Shown piece after piece: positions 35,797 through 43,624 of a DNA stretch of 64,000 bases. The stretch covers positions 310,001 to 374,000 of the forward strand of contig NZ_SMOK01000047.1 of the NCBI RefSeq assembly GCF_004353925.1. The letters run 5' to 3'. A program made the translations under genes and the position numbers. The stretch is from Pseudomonas sp. H9. GTDB taxonomy: Bacteria; Pseudomonadota; Gammaproteobacteria; Pseudomonadales; Pseudomonadaceae. The notes beneath the pieces are model-generated. The model made no database searches, was not told the origin of the DNA, and saw nothing but the letters and a program-made list of their open reading frames with translations. Numbering within the stretch: position 1 is the stretch's first letter; each line of letters opens with the position of its first letter.

Positions 35797-37392
35797 TTAG
35801 TGCGTGGCGTCCGGCAATCCGTGGTGGCGTTGCCACAAGTCCCGATAGCGCTGTTCTTCGGTTTCCCAGCGTAGGTCGTCCCAACCAAGGCGTGGCTGGC
35901 ACAGCTCACGGATGGCTGGCAGGTAGTCTTCTGCCCCTCGGGCTAATACCAGGCCGATACGGCTGCGGCGCAACAGCAAGTCATCCAGATGCAGCACCAG
36001 TTCTGCTTCACAGGCAAACGCCAGCTCTGCCCACAAAGCGTCGCTGGCACCAACCGTTGCGCAGCCCAACTGCTCCAGCAACTGTGCCAGGCGTGGCAAG
36101 TCTCGACCGTGGCGCCCGGCAAGGCGGCGCCATTGACTGCTGCTGAGCCCGGCAATCGGCAGCATCGGCGCGGCAGCAAACACCGGCGCACCGTCGTCAC
36201 TGACGTCACGGCCAAGCATCTGCGCACAGGCCTTGAGGACTTCCAACGCCTGAGGCCGGAAGGTGGTGAGCTTGCCACCGGCCAACGTCACGCAACCCGG
36301 CTCGATCCACAGCACATGCTCACGGGTTTCATTGGACGGCGTGCCCTGCCGTGCCTCATCAGCACTGCCCACCACCGGGCGAACCCCCGACCAGGTCGAC
36401 AGCACATCGCTGGCCACTACTTCGGCCTGAGGAAACTGTTGGGCGCAGGCGGCCAGCAGGTAATCGAGCTCTTCGCTGCTGATACTTGCGCTGTGGTCCA
36501 GATCTTCCGTGTGGTCCAGGTCCGTGGTGCCCACCACCGTGGCGCCTTCCCAGGGAAACACGAACACCGGTCGACGATCGCGCGCATGCAAAAAGGTGAA
36601 GGCCTGTGCCACCGGTAAGCGCCAGCCCGGCAACAATAGGTGACTACCACGCAAAGGCCGCAATTGATGGTGCCCGTCGTTCGGGCGCAGGCGTTCGGCC
36701 CAAGCGCCGGTGGCTACCGCCAGCGTGCGACACTGCAGTTGCAAGCACTCGCCGCGCTCGACGTCTTCAATCGTTACGCCACAGACCCGACCACTCTCAC
36801 GCAACAGCTGCTGAACGCGCACACCATTGATCGCCAGTGCGCCGTCTGCGCGGGCCTCAGCCAACACGCGCATCACCAGCCGCGCGTCATCGGTCAGAGC
36901 ATCGACAAAGCAGGTACCGCCCAGCAGCTTGTCCTGCTTCAACCCCGGCGCCATGAAACCCAACTGTTGCGCACTATGAAATCGGTGGTTGCGGCGCCCG
37001 GCAAGCGCGTCGTACAGCGTCAACAGCCCACCGAAGACACGGGGCCCGGGAAAACCGCCACGGTAGTGCGGCATCATGAAACTCGCAGGTTCCACCAGCC
37101 CCGGCGCTTCATCGAGCAGGCGCTGGCGTTCGTGCACCGAGTCGCGGGTCAGGCGCCACTGCCCCTTGGCGATATAGCGCAAGCCACCATGGACCATCTT
37201 CGACGAGCGGCTGGAGGTACCCCAGGCAAAATCGCGCTGCTCCAGCAACAAGCAGCGCCAGCCACGACGGGCGGCTTCACGCAGGATCCCGGCACCACTG
37301 ATACCGCCGCCGATGACGATCAGGTCCCAGGTTTCGCCTGCCAAGGTTAGCAGTACCTGCTGGCGCCATGCGGCATTCCAGTCTTGGCCCAT
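35797..37392 (-). CDS. GlpD-like FAD-dependent glycerol-3-phosphate dehydrogenase/oxidase
   Basis: 531 residues. FAD GxGxxG motif 'DLIVIGGGISGAGILREAARRG' at residues ~23-44, then 'WGTSSRSSKMVHGGLRYIAKG', the GlpD signature, and 'TVVGTTDLDHTEDLDHSAS' and 'TLAGGKLTTFRPQALEVLKA'. Membrane-associated oxidation of sn-glycerol-3-phosphate (or a 1-substituted analogue) to the dihydroxyacetone-phosphate form, feeding quinone. It lies between an AGPS-like flavoenzyme (4-base gap) and an FGGY kinase, away from any glpF/glpR. A dedicated substrate is therefore likely. Confidence 0.88.
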   Translation of the reverse strand: MGQDWNAAWRQQVLLTLAGETWDLIVIGGGISGAGILREAARRGWRCLLLEQRDFAWGTSSRSSKMVHGGLRYIAKGQWRLTRDSVHERQRLLDEAPGLVEPASFMMPHYRGGFPGPRVFGGLLTLYDALAGRRNHRFHSAQQLGFMAPGLKQDKLLGGTCFVDALTDDARLVMRVLAEARADGALAINGVRVQQLLRESGRVCGVTIEDVERGECLQLQCRTLAVATGAWAERLRPNDGHHQLRPLRGSHLLLPGWRLPVAQAFTFLHARDRRPVFVFPWEGATVVGTTDLDHTEDLDHSASISSEELDYLLAACAQQFPQAEVVASDVLSTWSGVRPVVGSADEARQGTPSNETREHVLWIEPGCVTLAGGKLTTFRPQALEVLKACAQMLGRDVSDDGAPVFAAAPMLPIAGLSSSQWRRLAGRHGRDLPRLAQLLEQLGCATVGASDALWAELAFACEAELVLHLDDLLLRRSRIGLVLARGAEDYLPAIRELCQPRLGWDDLRWETEEQRYRDLWQRHHGLPDATH

Positions 37393-37396
37393 GCCG

Positions 37397-38992
37397 TCAC
37401 TCCTGCAACAGGGTGCCGGGATTGAGGCGCCCGGCGGGGTCGAAGTGCTGGCTCAGCACCTGTAAGGTTTGCAGCGTCAACGCGCCTTTCTCGCGCAGCA
37501 AATACGGCGCGTGGTCTTTGCCCACGCCATGCTGGTGACTGATAGTGCCGTGGTTGTCGACGATGGCCTGGCTGGCCGCGTGCTTGAGTGCCTGCCAGCG
37601 TGCCAGCGTGGCGGCATAACTGGCTGCCGGGCGGAACACGTAGGTGGTGTAGATGCTCGACCCTTCACCGTAAACGTGAGACAGGTGGGTGAACACATGC
37701 ACCTGCTCGCCTTCCGCTGCCAGGCCGTCGCGCAGGCTGCTTTCGATGCGGTTGAGCAGGTTGTCGACATTGCTCCAGTCGGTGGCGGTTTCCAGTGTGT
37801 CGACCACATAACCGGCATTCCACAGATTTTCGCGCAGATAAGGAAAACGAAAACGGTTCTGTGCCCATTTCTTGCCCAACAGGGTGCCGGTGAACACACC
37901 GCCAAAGGCCTTCAGGTGCTTGCGCGCCTGGCGCAGCGACAGCGCGTTCTGTTGACGGTTGCCAGTGACACCGAAGGTCAGCAGGCACTTGCCACTGCCC
38001 GCACCGCGCAGGGCCAGGTATTTCTCCAGCCAGGCAATCTGCTGTGGATGCCCGGCCAGGGCCAGTTGCGTTTCAGTTTCCACGGCGTTCGACAGGCGCA
38101 GCATCGACAGCGGTACGCGGGCCTGGGCCAACTGGCGGATGGCCTGCAGGGCACGGTTCCAGTCAGGCAGGAACACCCCATAGAAACGCTCATCTGCAGG
38201 CAGTGCACTGACCCGGACCTTGACCTCGGAAATGATCCCGAAGCGCCCTTCACTGCCCAACACCACTTCGCGCAAGTCCGGCCCGGCAGCCGACGCCGGA
38301 AAGGTAGCGATCTCCAGCGGGCCAGCGAATGTCTCCAGGGTGCCACCGGCGAACAACTGCTCGATGCGCCCATAGCGCAACGACTGCTGCCCACTGGAAC
38401 GGCTGGCTACCCAACCGCCCAGCGTCGACAGCTCCCAGGACTGCGGGAAATGCCCAAGGGTGTAGCCTCGGGCCCGCAACTGGCTTTCCACTTGCGGACC
38501 GGTGGCGCCGGGGCCGAAGGTGGCCAGCAAACTCTGCTCGTCGAGGTCGAGCAAGCGGTTCATATGGGCCAGGGAGACGGTAACCACCGGACGCGTAGAG
38601 GTCGGCGGGTTAATGTGCCCGGCCACCGAGGTGCCACCGCCGTAAGGAATCAGGCACAGGTCATTGTCGTGGGCGAGCGCCAGCAACTGACGGATCTGTT
38701 CGGCCGTCTGCGGAAACGCCACCGCATCGGGGTAATTCCCCAGCCGCCCTTCACGCAGCGCGAGCCAGTCAGGCAAACTCTGCCCGCGCGCATGCAGCAA
38801 ACGGTCATGGGTATCCACGCTGTACAGCGGGTGCTGCGCCAGCCGCGACGCCGGAACCCGCGCTAGCGCCTCGTCCAGCGAAGCATCGGGCAGCGCACTA
38901 CCTGCCCCCACCCGCGCGGCGAGAAACCCCGCGCCCTGGGCCGGCAGTTCGACCACCGTAGTTGCATCCCCCCAGCCGTTCCAGCGTCGCAT
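37397..38992 (-). CDS. Alkyl-dihydroxyacetonephosphate synthase-like FAD oxidase
   Basis: 531 residues of the FAD-binding type 4 family. PP-loop 'PYGGGTSVAGH' is at residues 116-126. 'HFPQSWELSTLGGWVASRSSG' and 'GRIEQLFAGGTLETFAGPLE' match the AGPS pattern, as do 'RFPYLRENLW' and the tail 'GTISHQHGVGKDHAPYLLRE'. In eukaryotic AGPS the last motif is HHH; here it is His486-Gln487-His488. AGPS makes (or could reverse) the ether bond of alkyl-DHAP. AAAAGGACA before the ATG. First gene of the minus-strand operon, divergent from the AraC regulator. A GlcD-like hydroxyacid oxidase is the alternative. Confidence 0.82.
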   Translation of the reverse strand: MRRWNGWGDATTVVELPAQGAGFLAARVGAGSALPDASLDEALARVPASRLAQHPLYSVDTHDRLLHARGQSLPDWLALREGRLGNYPDAVAFPQTAEQIRQLLALAHDNDLCLIPYGGGTSVAGHINPPTSTRPVVTVSLAHMNRLLDLDEQSLLATFGPGATGPQVESQLRARGYTLGHFPQSWELSTLGGWVASRSSGQQSLRYGRIEQLFAGGTLETFAGPLEIATFPASAAGPDLREVVLGSEGRFGIISEVKVRVSALPADERFYGVFLPDWNRALQAIRQLAQARVPLSMLRLSNAVETETQLALAGHPQQIAWLEKYLALRGAGSGKCLLTFGVTGNRQQNALSLRQARKHLKAFGGVFTGTLLGKKWAQNRFRFPYLRENLWNAGYVVDTLETATDWSNVDNLLNRIESSLRDGLAAEGEQVHVFTHLSHVYGEGSSIYTTYVFRPAASYAATLARWQALKHAASQAIVDNHGTISHQHGVGKDHAPYLLREKGALTLQTLQVLSQHFDPAGRLNPGTLLQE

Positions 38993-39203
38993 GCCTGTGT
39001 CCTTTTACGGTTCTTATTTGGTTACAGTTATGGCGCCTATAGTAGCCAGTTGCTTCGAGCTGTCACGGTCGCATCCGGCCAGCCGAAGTAGCCAATTGAG
39101 CCAACCCGCACGCGATTGCATGGCATTTACTTTGTGGGTGGTTTCACCTTACCTTTCAGGGCCTTCACCTGCGCCAGCCTGCCTCGATCAAAGGAACCCG
39201 ATC
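38993..39203. promoter_or_regulatory. Divergent promoter region between the AGPS-like operon and the AraC regulator
   Basis: 211 bases between divergent starts, AT-richer than its flanks around 39005-39050 (ttcttatttggttacagtta, tatagtagcc). The arrangement suggests the AraC protein controls the AGPS-like/GlpD/FGGY operon. No specific operator can be named. Confidence 0.5.
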
Positions 39204-40229
39204 ATGCAATCCCTTGGCTACACCTCAGTGCCGCCCCTGCTCAAGTATGTGCGCCAAGCAGAACAACTGGGCCTGGCCATTGAACCGGCGTTAGCGGTGG
39301 CCGGCTTGCAGGCGCAACAGTTGAGCGACAACAGCCTGCGCCTGCCAAGTGAAGTCCATGAACACCTGCTCGACTACTTCTGCGAACATTCCGGCGACCC
39401 GTTGTTTGGCCTTAACTCGTCGCGTTTCGTGCTGCCCAACTCCTGGAGCGTGCTGGGCTACATCACCATGAACTGCGCAACGCTTGGTGATGCAATGAAT
39501 CGCATCATGCCATTCGAAAAACTGGTGGGCGATATGGGTGTCAGCCGCGCTGAACTGCAAGGCGAAGAGGTGCACCTGATCTGGGCCTGCCGCCACCAAC
39601 GCCCGCGCATCCGCCGCCACCTGGTGGAAAACGTGCTGGGTTCCTGGCTGCAATATGCGCGCTGGATCGCCGACACCCACCTGTCTCCCGCAGCGGTGTG
39701 GCTCGAACATGCGCAGCCGGCAGGCACCGAACGGGCTCACTATGAGCAGTTCTTCGATTGCCCAGTGCTGTTCGAGCAGCCCTACTCGGCGCTCATTGTG
39801 CCCGTGCCTTATTTGCAACTGCCCTTGCGTCAGGCTGATGCGCACTTGCTGCGCACCTTGGAAGAACACGCCTTGAGCTTGATGGCCACGCTTGAAGATG
39901 CGTCGCTGGAACAACGCGTGAAGAGCGTCCTGCGCCAACTGCTCAAAGAAGGCCTGCCGCGCAAAGAACAAGTGGCGGAGCATTTCGCCGTATCGGTACG
40001 CACCCTGCAACGCCAACTGCATCAGGCCAATACCTCGTACCAGCAGATCCTCGACGGCCTGCGCCAGGAACTGGCCGAACACTACTTGCTACACAGCACC
40101 TTGCCGATCCAGGACATCGCCCAGTACCTGGGCTTTACCGAACCGCGCTCGTTTCACCGAACATTCAAAAGCTGGCGTGGCATGCCGCCGGGAGAGTTTC
40201 GACAGACGTATCGGGAGCCGACTGGCTAA
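39204..40229 (+). CDS. AraC-family transcriptional regulator (arabinose-binding-domain subgroup)
   Basis: 341 residues starting 'MQSLGYTSVPPLLKYVRQAE'. The N-terminal ~220 residues resemble the 'Arabinose_bd' effector domain ('SRFVLPNSWSVLGYITMNCATLGDAM'). Two helix-turn-helices lie at the C-terminus: 'KEQVAEHFAVSVRTLQRQLH' and 'PIQDIAQYLGFTEPRSFHRTFKSW'. AAAGGA precedes the ATG at 39204; the open frame upstream is not conserved-looking. Divergent from the AGPS-like operon and therefore its most likely regulator. Confidence 0.9.
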   Translation: MQSLGYTSVPPLLKYVRQAEQLGLAIEPALAVAGLQAQQLSDNSLRLPSEVHEHLLDYFCEHSGDPLFGLNSSRFVLPNSWSVLGYITMNCATLGDAMNRIMPFEKLVGDMGVSRAELQGEEVHLIWACRHQRPRIRRHLVENVLGSWLQYARWIADTHLSPAAVWLEHAQPAGTERAHYEQFFDCPVLFEQPYSALIVPVPYLQLPLRQADAHLLRTLEEHALSLMATLEDASLEQRVKSVLRQLLKEGLPRKEQVAEHFAVSVRTLQRQLHQANTSYQQILDGLRQELAEHYLLHSTLPIQDIAQYLGFTEPRSFHRTFKSWRGMPPGEFRQTYREPTG

Positions 40230-40245
40230 TCTGTGCGGTGTTCAT

Positions 40246-41064
40246 TCATGCACCTGATTGCTCAGCGAGTATGCCCGAGCGCTGCGCAGCCGCCACCAGT
40301 GCCCGCTCCACTAACGTTGCAAAATCACCCGCCTGAAATGACGAGATAGCAGCCTCTGTGGTCCCGCCAGGCGAGGTCACCCGACGGCGCAACTCAGCAA
40401 CCTCAATATCGCTGTGCATAGCCATGTGAGCCGCTCCCAGCGCCGTTTGCAGGCTCAGTTGCATTGCTGTCTGACGAGGTAGTCCGAGCTTTTCTCCGGA
40501 ACGGGCCATGGCTTCGATCAGCAGGAAGAAGTAGGCTGGGCCACTCCCCGATACGGCCGTTACAGCATCGAGTTGATGTTCCTGGTCGAGCCATGCCGTC
40601 ATACCGACGCTCGACAGCAATCGCTCAGCGTCTGCACGTTGCCCGGCTGTCACCCGGGCATTGGCATACAGCCCACTGGCACCCTGGCGCAACAGCACGG
40701 GCGTGTTCGGCATGCAGCGCACAATGGCTTGGTCACCCAGCCACCCGGCAAGGCTGGCACAGGTGATGCCAGCCGCGACCGATACCACCAATTGCCGAGG
40801 CAAAACGTGCGGCCGCAACGCATCGCAAACGGTCTTCATCACTTGCGGCTTGACCGCCAGCACCACCACATCGGCACCTTCGATGGCGCTGGCATTGTCA
40901 GCAAACGTTTTGATGCCATGTTCGGCACGGATCCGCGCGCGCTGCTCTGATCGTGGGCAACTCGCCCGAATCAAGGAAGCTTCCATCCCCTGGGCGAGCA
41001 AGCCGGCAATCAGGCTGGAGGCCATATTTCCGGCACCAATGAAGGCAATCTGACGTTTACTCAT
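40246..41064 (-). CDS. proC: Pyrroline-5-carboxylate reductase (accessory copy)
   Basis: 272 residues starting 'MSKRQIAFIGAGNMASSLIAG'. NAD(P) Rossmann motif 'FIGAGNMASSLIAGLL', 'VLAVKPQVMKTVC', and the C-terminal dimer signature 'VTAVSGSGPAYFFLLIEAM' with 'LRRRVTSPGGTTEAAISSF'. Reduces P5C to L-proline in the cytoplasm. It lies 11 bases after the ornithine aminotransferase gene, the enzyme that makes P5C from ornithine. The normal housekeeping proC neighbourhood (YggS/YggT) is absent, so I take this as a second, pathway-specific copy. Confidence 0.92.
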   Translation of the reverse strand: MSKRQIAFIGAGNMASSLIAGLLAQGMEASLIRASCPRSEQRARIRAEHGIKTFADNASAIEGADVVVLAVKPQVMKTVCDALRPHVLPRQLVVSVAAGITCASLAGWLGDQAIVRCMPNTPVLLRQGASGLYANARVTAGQRADAERLLSSVGMTAWLDQEHQLDAVTAVSGSGPAYFFLLIEAMARSGEKLGLPRQTAMQLSLQTALGAAHMAMHSDIEVAELRRRVTSPGGTTEAAISSFQAGDFATLVERALVAAAQRSGILAEQSGA

Positions 41065-41075
41065 GCTACGCCCCG

Positions 41076-42272
41076 TCAACCCAGCTGATTGAACACACGC
41101 TCGATACGGCTCAGGCCCCACTCCAGTTCATCCAGTGTGATGCAAAGCGGGGGAGCGACACGCAAAACGTTCTCGTGGGTTTCACGGGTCAGCACGCCCT
41201 CGCGCAACAATGCCTCGCAGTAAGGTTTCGCCGGGCAATTCAACTCGATGCCGACCCACAAACCACGGCCACGCACTTCTCGGATCACTGGCGTGTTGAG
41301 GGCTTGCAGACGGTTTTTCAGGTGCTCGCCCAGGCGTGCGCTGTTTTCAATCAGACCCTCTTCGTCCAACACCTTCAACGCCTCAAGTCCGATAGCCGCC
41401 GCCAGTGGATTGCCGCCGAAGGTCGAACCATGGCTGCCGGGATCGAATTGATCGAGAATCTCTCGCCCGGCGACAAACGCCGACACCGGCATGATCCCTC
41501 CACCCAGCGCCTTACCAAGAATCAAAGCATCAGGGCGAATTTCTTCGTGCTCGAAGGCGAACCATTTTCCAGTGCGACCCAGGCCCGATTGAATCTCGTC
41601 GAGGATCAGCAGGGTATTGGTTTCATCACATAGCTTGCGCAACTCACGCAGAAAACCTGCGGGCGGCACACGAATGCCCGCTTCGCCCTGGATGGGTTCG
41701 ATCAGTACTGCGCAGGTGCGTTCGTTGATGGCATCGCGAAAACTGGCGATATCGCCAAACTTCGCCTGCTTGAATCCCTCACAGAACGGACCGAAGTCAG
41801 CCTTGTAGGACGCCTCGGAAGAGAAGCCGACGATGGTGGAGGTACGCCCATGAAAGTTGTTATCGGCCACCACGATTTCAGCGCGATTGGCATCGATACC
41901 CTTAACCCGGTAACCCCAGCGGCGCGCCGCTTTGATCGCCGTCTCGACGGCCTCTGCGCCACTGTTCATCGGCAATGCTCCGGCAAACCCGGTAACCCGC
42001 GACAGTGCTTGCAGAAAAGCCCCCAATGGCTGGCTGTAAAATGCCCGGGAAACCACGCTGATCTTGTCGATCTGGTCTACGGCTGCCTGACGGATACGCG
42101 GATGAACGTGACCATGGCTGACCGCCGAGTACGCCGACATCATGTCCAGGTAGCGCATGCCATTGTCATCGGTTGCCCAAACCCCTTCCCCTTCAACCAA
42201 TACCACCGGCAGCGGTGAGTAGTTATGGGCGCAGAAGCGGTTTTCCAGCTCGATCGTATCTACAGAGTTCAT
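41076..42272 (-). CDS. rocD: Ornithine aminotransferase
   Basis: 398 residues of class III PLP aminotransferase. The opening 'ENRFCAHNYSPLPVVLVEGEG' and 'YLDMMSAYSAVSHGHVHPRI' are typical of ornithine-oxo-acid transaminase. PLP lysine is K254 in 'LILGKALGGGIMPVSAF', with Asp in 'LLILDEIQSGLGRTG'. Converts ornithine plus 2-oxoglutarate to glutamate-5-semialdehyde, which cyclises to P5C. Between the M14-type hydrolase gene and proC, consistent with a hydrolase-transaminase-reductase pathway. A diaminobutyrate-type transaminase is less likely given the N-terminal match. Confidence 0.9.
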   Translation of the reverse strand: MNSVDTIELENRFCAHNYSPLPVVLVEGEGVWATDDNGMRYLDMMSAYSAVSHGHVHPRIRQAAVDQIDKISVVSRAFYSQPLGAFLQALSRVTGFAGALPMNSGAEAVETAIKAARRWGYRVKGIDANRAEIVVADNNFHGRTSTIVGFSSEASYKADFGPFCEGFKQAKFGDIASFRDAINERTCAVLIEPIQGEAGIRVPPAGFLRELRKLCDETNTLLILDEIQSGLGRTGKWFAFEHEEIRPDALILGKALGGGIMPVSAFVAGREILDQFDPGSHGSTFGGNPLAAAIGLEALKVLDEEGLIENSARLGEHLKNRLQALNTPVIREVRGRGLWVGIELNCPAKPYCEALLREGVLTRETHENVLRVAPPLCITLDELEWGLSRIERVFNQLG

Positions 42273-42311
42273 CGTTGACGTCCTGAAACATTAAAAGAGG
42301 ATGCAGTGCCT

Positions 42312-43430
42312 TCAGGCACTCAACAGCTTGCCGGTACGGATCGGCACCACGCCGGATACCCGTCCGAGGGGATCACCTGGTTTGACGTAGCGAATTTCGC
42401 GGCGCATATACAGCACACCGGCGGTGTGGCTGCTGAGCGTGGTTGTTTCGCCGCTCGAAGGGTCGACGATGTCGAACAGCGCCTGGCCAATCTGCACCCG
42501 GCTACCCACGGGCACCCGGTGCACCAGAATGCCGGCCGAAGGGGCAATGAACTGCTCACTACCGGACAGCGGCGTAGCGGGATTAAGCAAGGGTGGCAGG
42601 GGTGACGGCGAACCCTCGATCGCACCGCGATAGGTCAGGTAATCGATGATCGCAACGGCATCCTGCTCGGCAACCTCGAAGCAGACATCCCGTTGCCCGC
42701 GGTGCTCGATGGTCACGGCGACGGAGCCATTGGGAATCGGGAACTGGTCAGCGAAGCGTTTTTGCAGGTTGGTCCACAACAAGCACAACGCTTCATCGAA
42801 AGAGTAAGCCTGAGAGTCGTTGGCCAACAGTGATACCTGTGCCCCCAGGTAACGCGACAGCGGTTCCACTTCACTCCAGACTTCTTCGCCGGTGTACAGG
42901 TGCATGGCAGCCTCACGGGAGCAATGCAGATCAAGCACTACCTCCGCGTCGTGGGCCAGCAACATCAGCGTACGTTGCAACGAGGTGTATTCATCCACCG
43001 GTTCCCAGGCCTGCAGGCACTCATGCCAGGCGACACGAATGACGTCGCGATTGCGGTTGATGTCCTGCCCCAGCGTACCTTCGACTTTCTGCGCAATCTG
43101 TTGATGATGAACCGGGAAATTGCGGTTGTAATTACGGCCACTGCCCAACTCGAAACGTCCGTTCGCCGCGCCCATGATGTACTGGCTCAGCCCTGCCGGA
43201 TTGGCCACGGCCACCAGCACGATTTCAGCCTTCAGCCGACCCGCTTTTTCCATAGCGACCAGGTGTTGGCGCAGGCGCGTCGCCACCAGCATGCCGGGCG
43301 TCTCATCGGCGTGCAGCGCAGCCTGGATATAAATCTTGCGGCCCTGCCCTATCGCGCCGTAATGCTCGCTGTCGATATGCCGATTGCTGCCATGAGTCGC
43401 CTGAAGCAATACGTGTTCGCGATGTTCCAT
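42312..43430 (-). CDS. Succinylglutamate desuccinylase/aspartoacylase-family amide hydrolase
   Basis: 372 residues, M14-like zinc hydrolase. Zinc ligands appear as H-x2-E in 'AALHADETPGMLVATRLR' and the third His in 'EVVLDLHCSREAAMHLY'; the catalytic Glu is probably in 'VAVTIEHRGQRDV'. The C-terminal ~100 residues form the beta-barrel-like cap ('SAGILVHRVPVGSRVQIGQ'). Family members deacylate N-acyl amino acids (succinylglutamate, acetylaspartate, acetyl-diaminobutyrate). 39 bases before rocD, so deacylation of an N-acyl ornithine is the simplest reading. Cytoplasmic; no signal peptide. Confidence 0.85.
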   Translation of the reverse strand: MEHREHVLLQATHGSNRHIDSEHYGAIGQGRKIYIQAALHADETPGMLVATRLRQHLVAMEKAGRLKAEIVLVAVANPAGLSQYIMGAANGRFELGSGRNYNRNFPVHHQQIAQKVEGTLGQDINRNRDVIRVAWHECLQAWEPVDEYTSLQRTLMLLAHDAEVVLDLHCSREAAMHLYTGEEVWSEVEPLSRYLGAQVSLLANDSQAYSFDEALCLLWTNLQKRFADQFPIPNGSVAVTIEHRGQRDVCFEVAEQDAVAIIDYLTYRGAIEGSPSPLPPLLNPATPLSGSEQFIAPSAGILVHRVPVGSRVQIGQALFDIVDPSSGETTTLSSHTAGVLYMRREIRYVKPGDPLGRVSGVVPIRTGKLLSA

Positions 43431-43545
43431 AAAGTAAAACTCTCAAATTCAGATGTGGGACAACCACTGGGTCAATCATAAAGAGCGGCTCTAAATCGCC
43501 GTAAGGGCAGTCCCGGCTATCCTGATCGGTCAAATCGATCGGCCA

Positions 43546-43572
43546 GAAAAACGGCCTTTTCACCCCGGCCGT
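43546..43572 (-). terminator. Intrinsic terminator after the OprD gene
   Basis: On the minus strand, ACGGCC/GGCCGT forms a 6-bp stem followed by TTTTTCT. Together with the hairpin just before it (43575-43612) this should end or attenuate the ABC-OprD transcript before the hydrolase-rocD-proC genes. Confidence 0.65.
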
Positions 43573-43574
43573 CA

Positions 43575-43612
43575 GCACCGTCAGCCAGGCTTGAACACCA
43601 GGCTGACGGTGC
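43575..43612 (-). repeat. 12-bp perfect hairpin beyond the OprD stop
   Basis: GCACCGTCAGCC and GGCTGACGGTGC are perfect complements separated by 14 bases, directly after the OprD stop codon and before the T-tract terminator. Likely a 3'-end stabiliser. Confidence 0.7.
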
Positions 43613-43624
43613 ACACCACAGCGA

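Noticed and set aside
37469..38866. 465-codon plus-strand frame antisense to the AGPS-like gene
   Set aside because: Mirror frame of a well-supported flavoenzyme; no recognisable domain.
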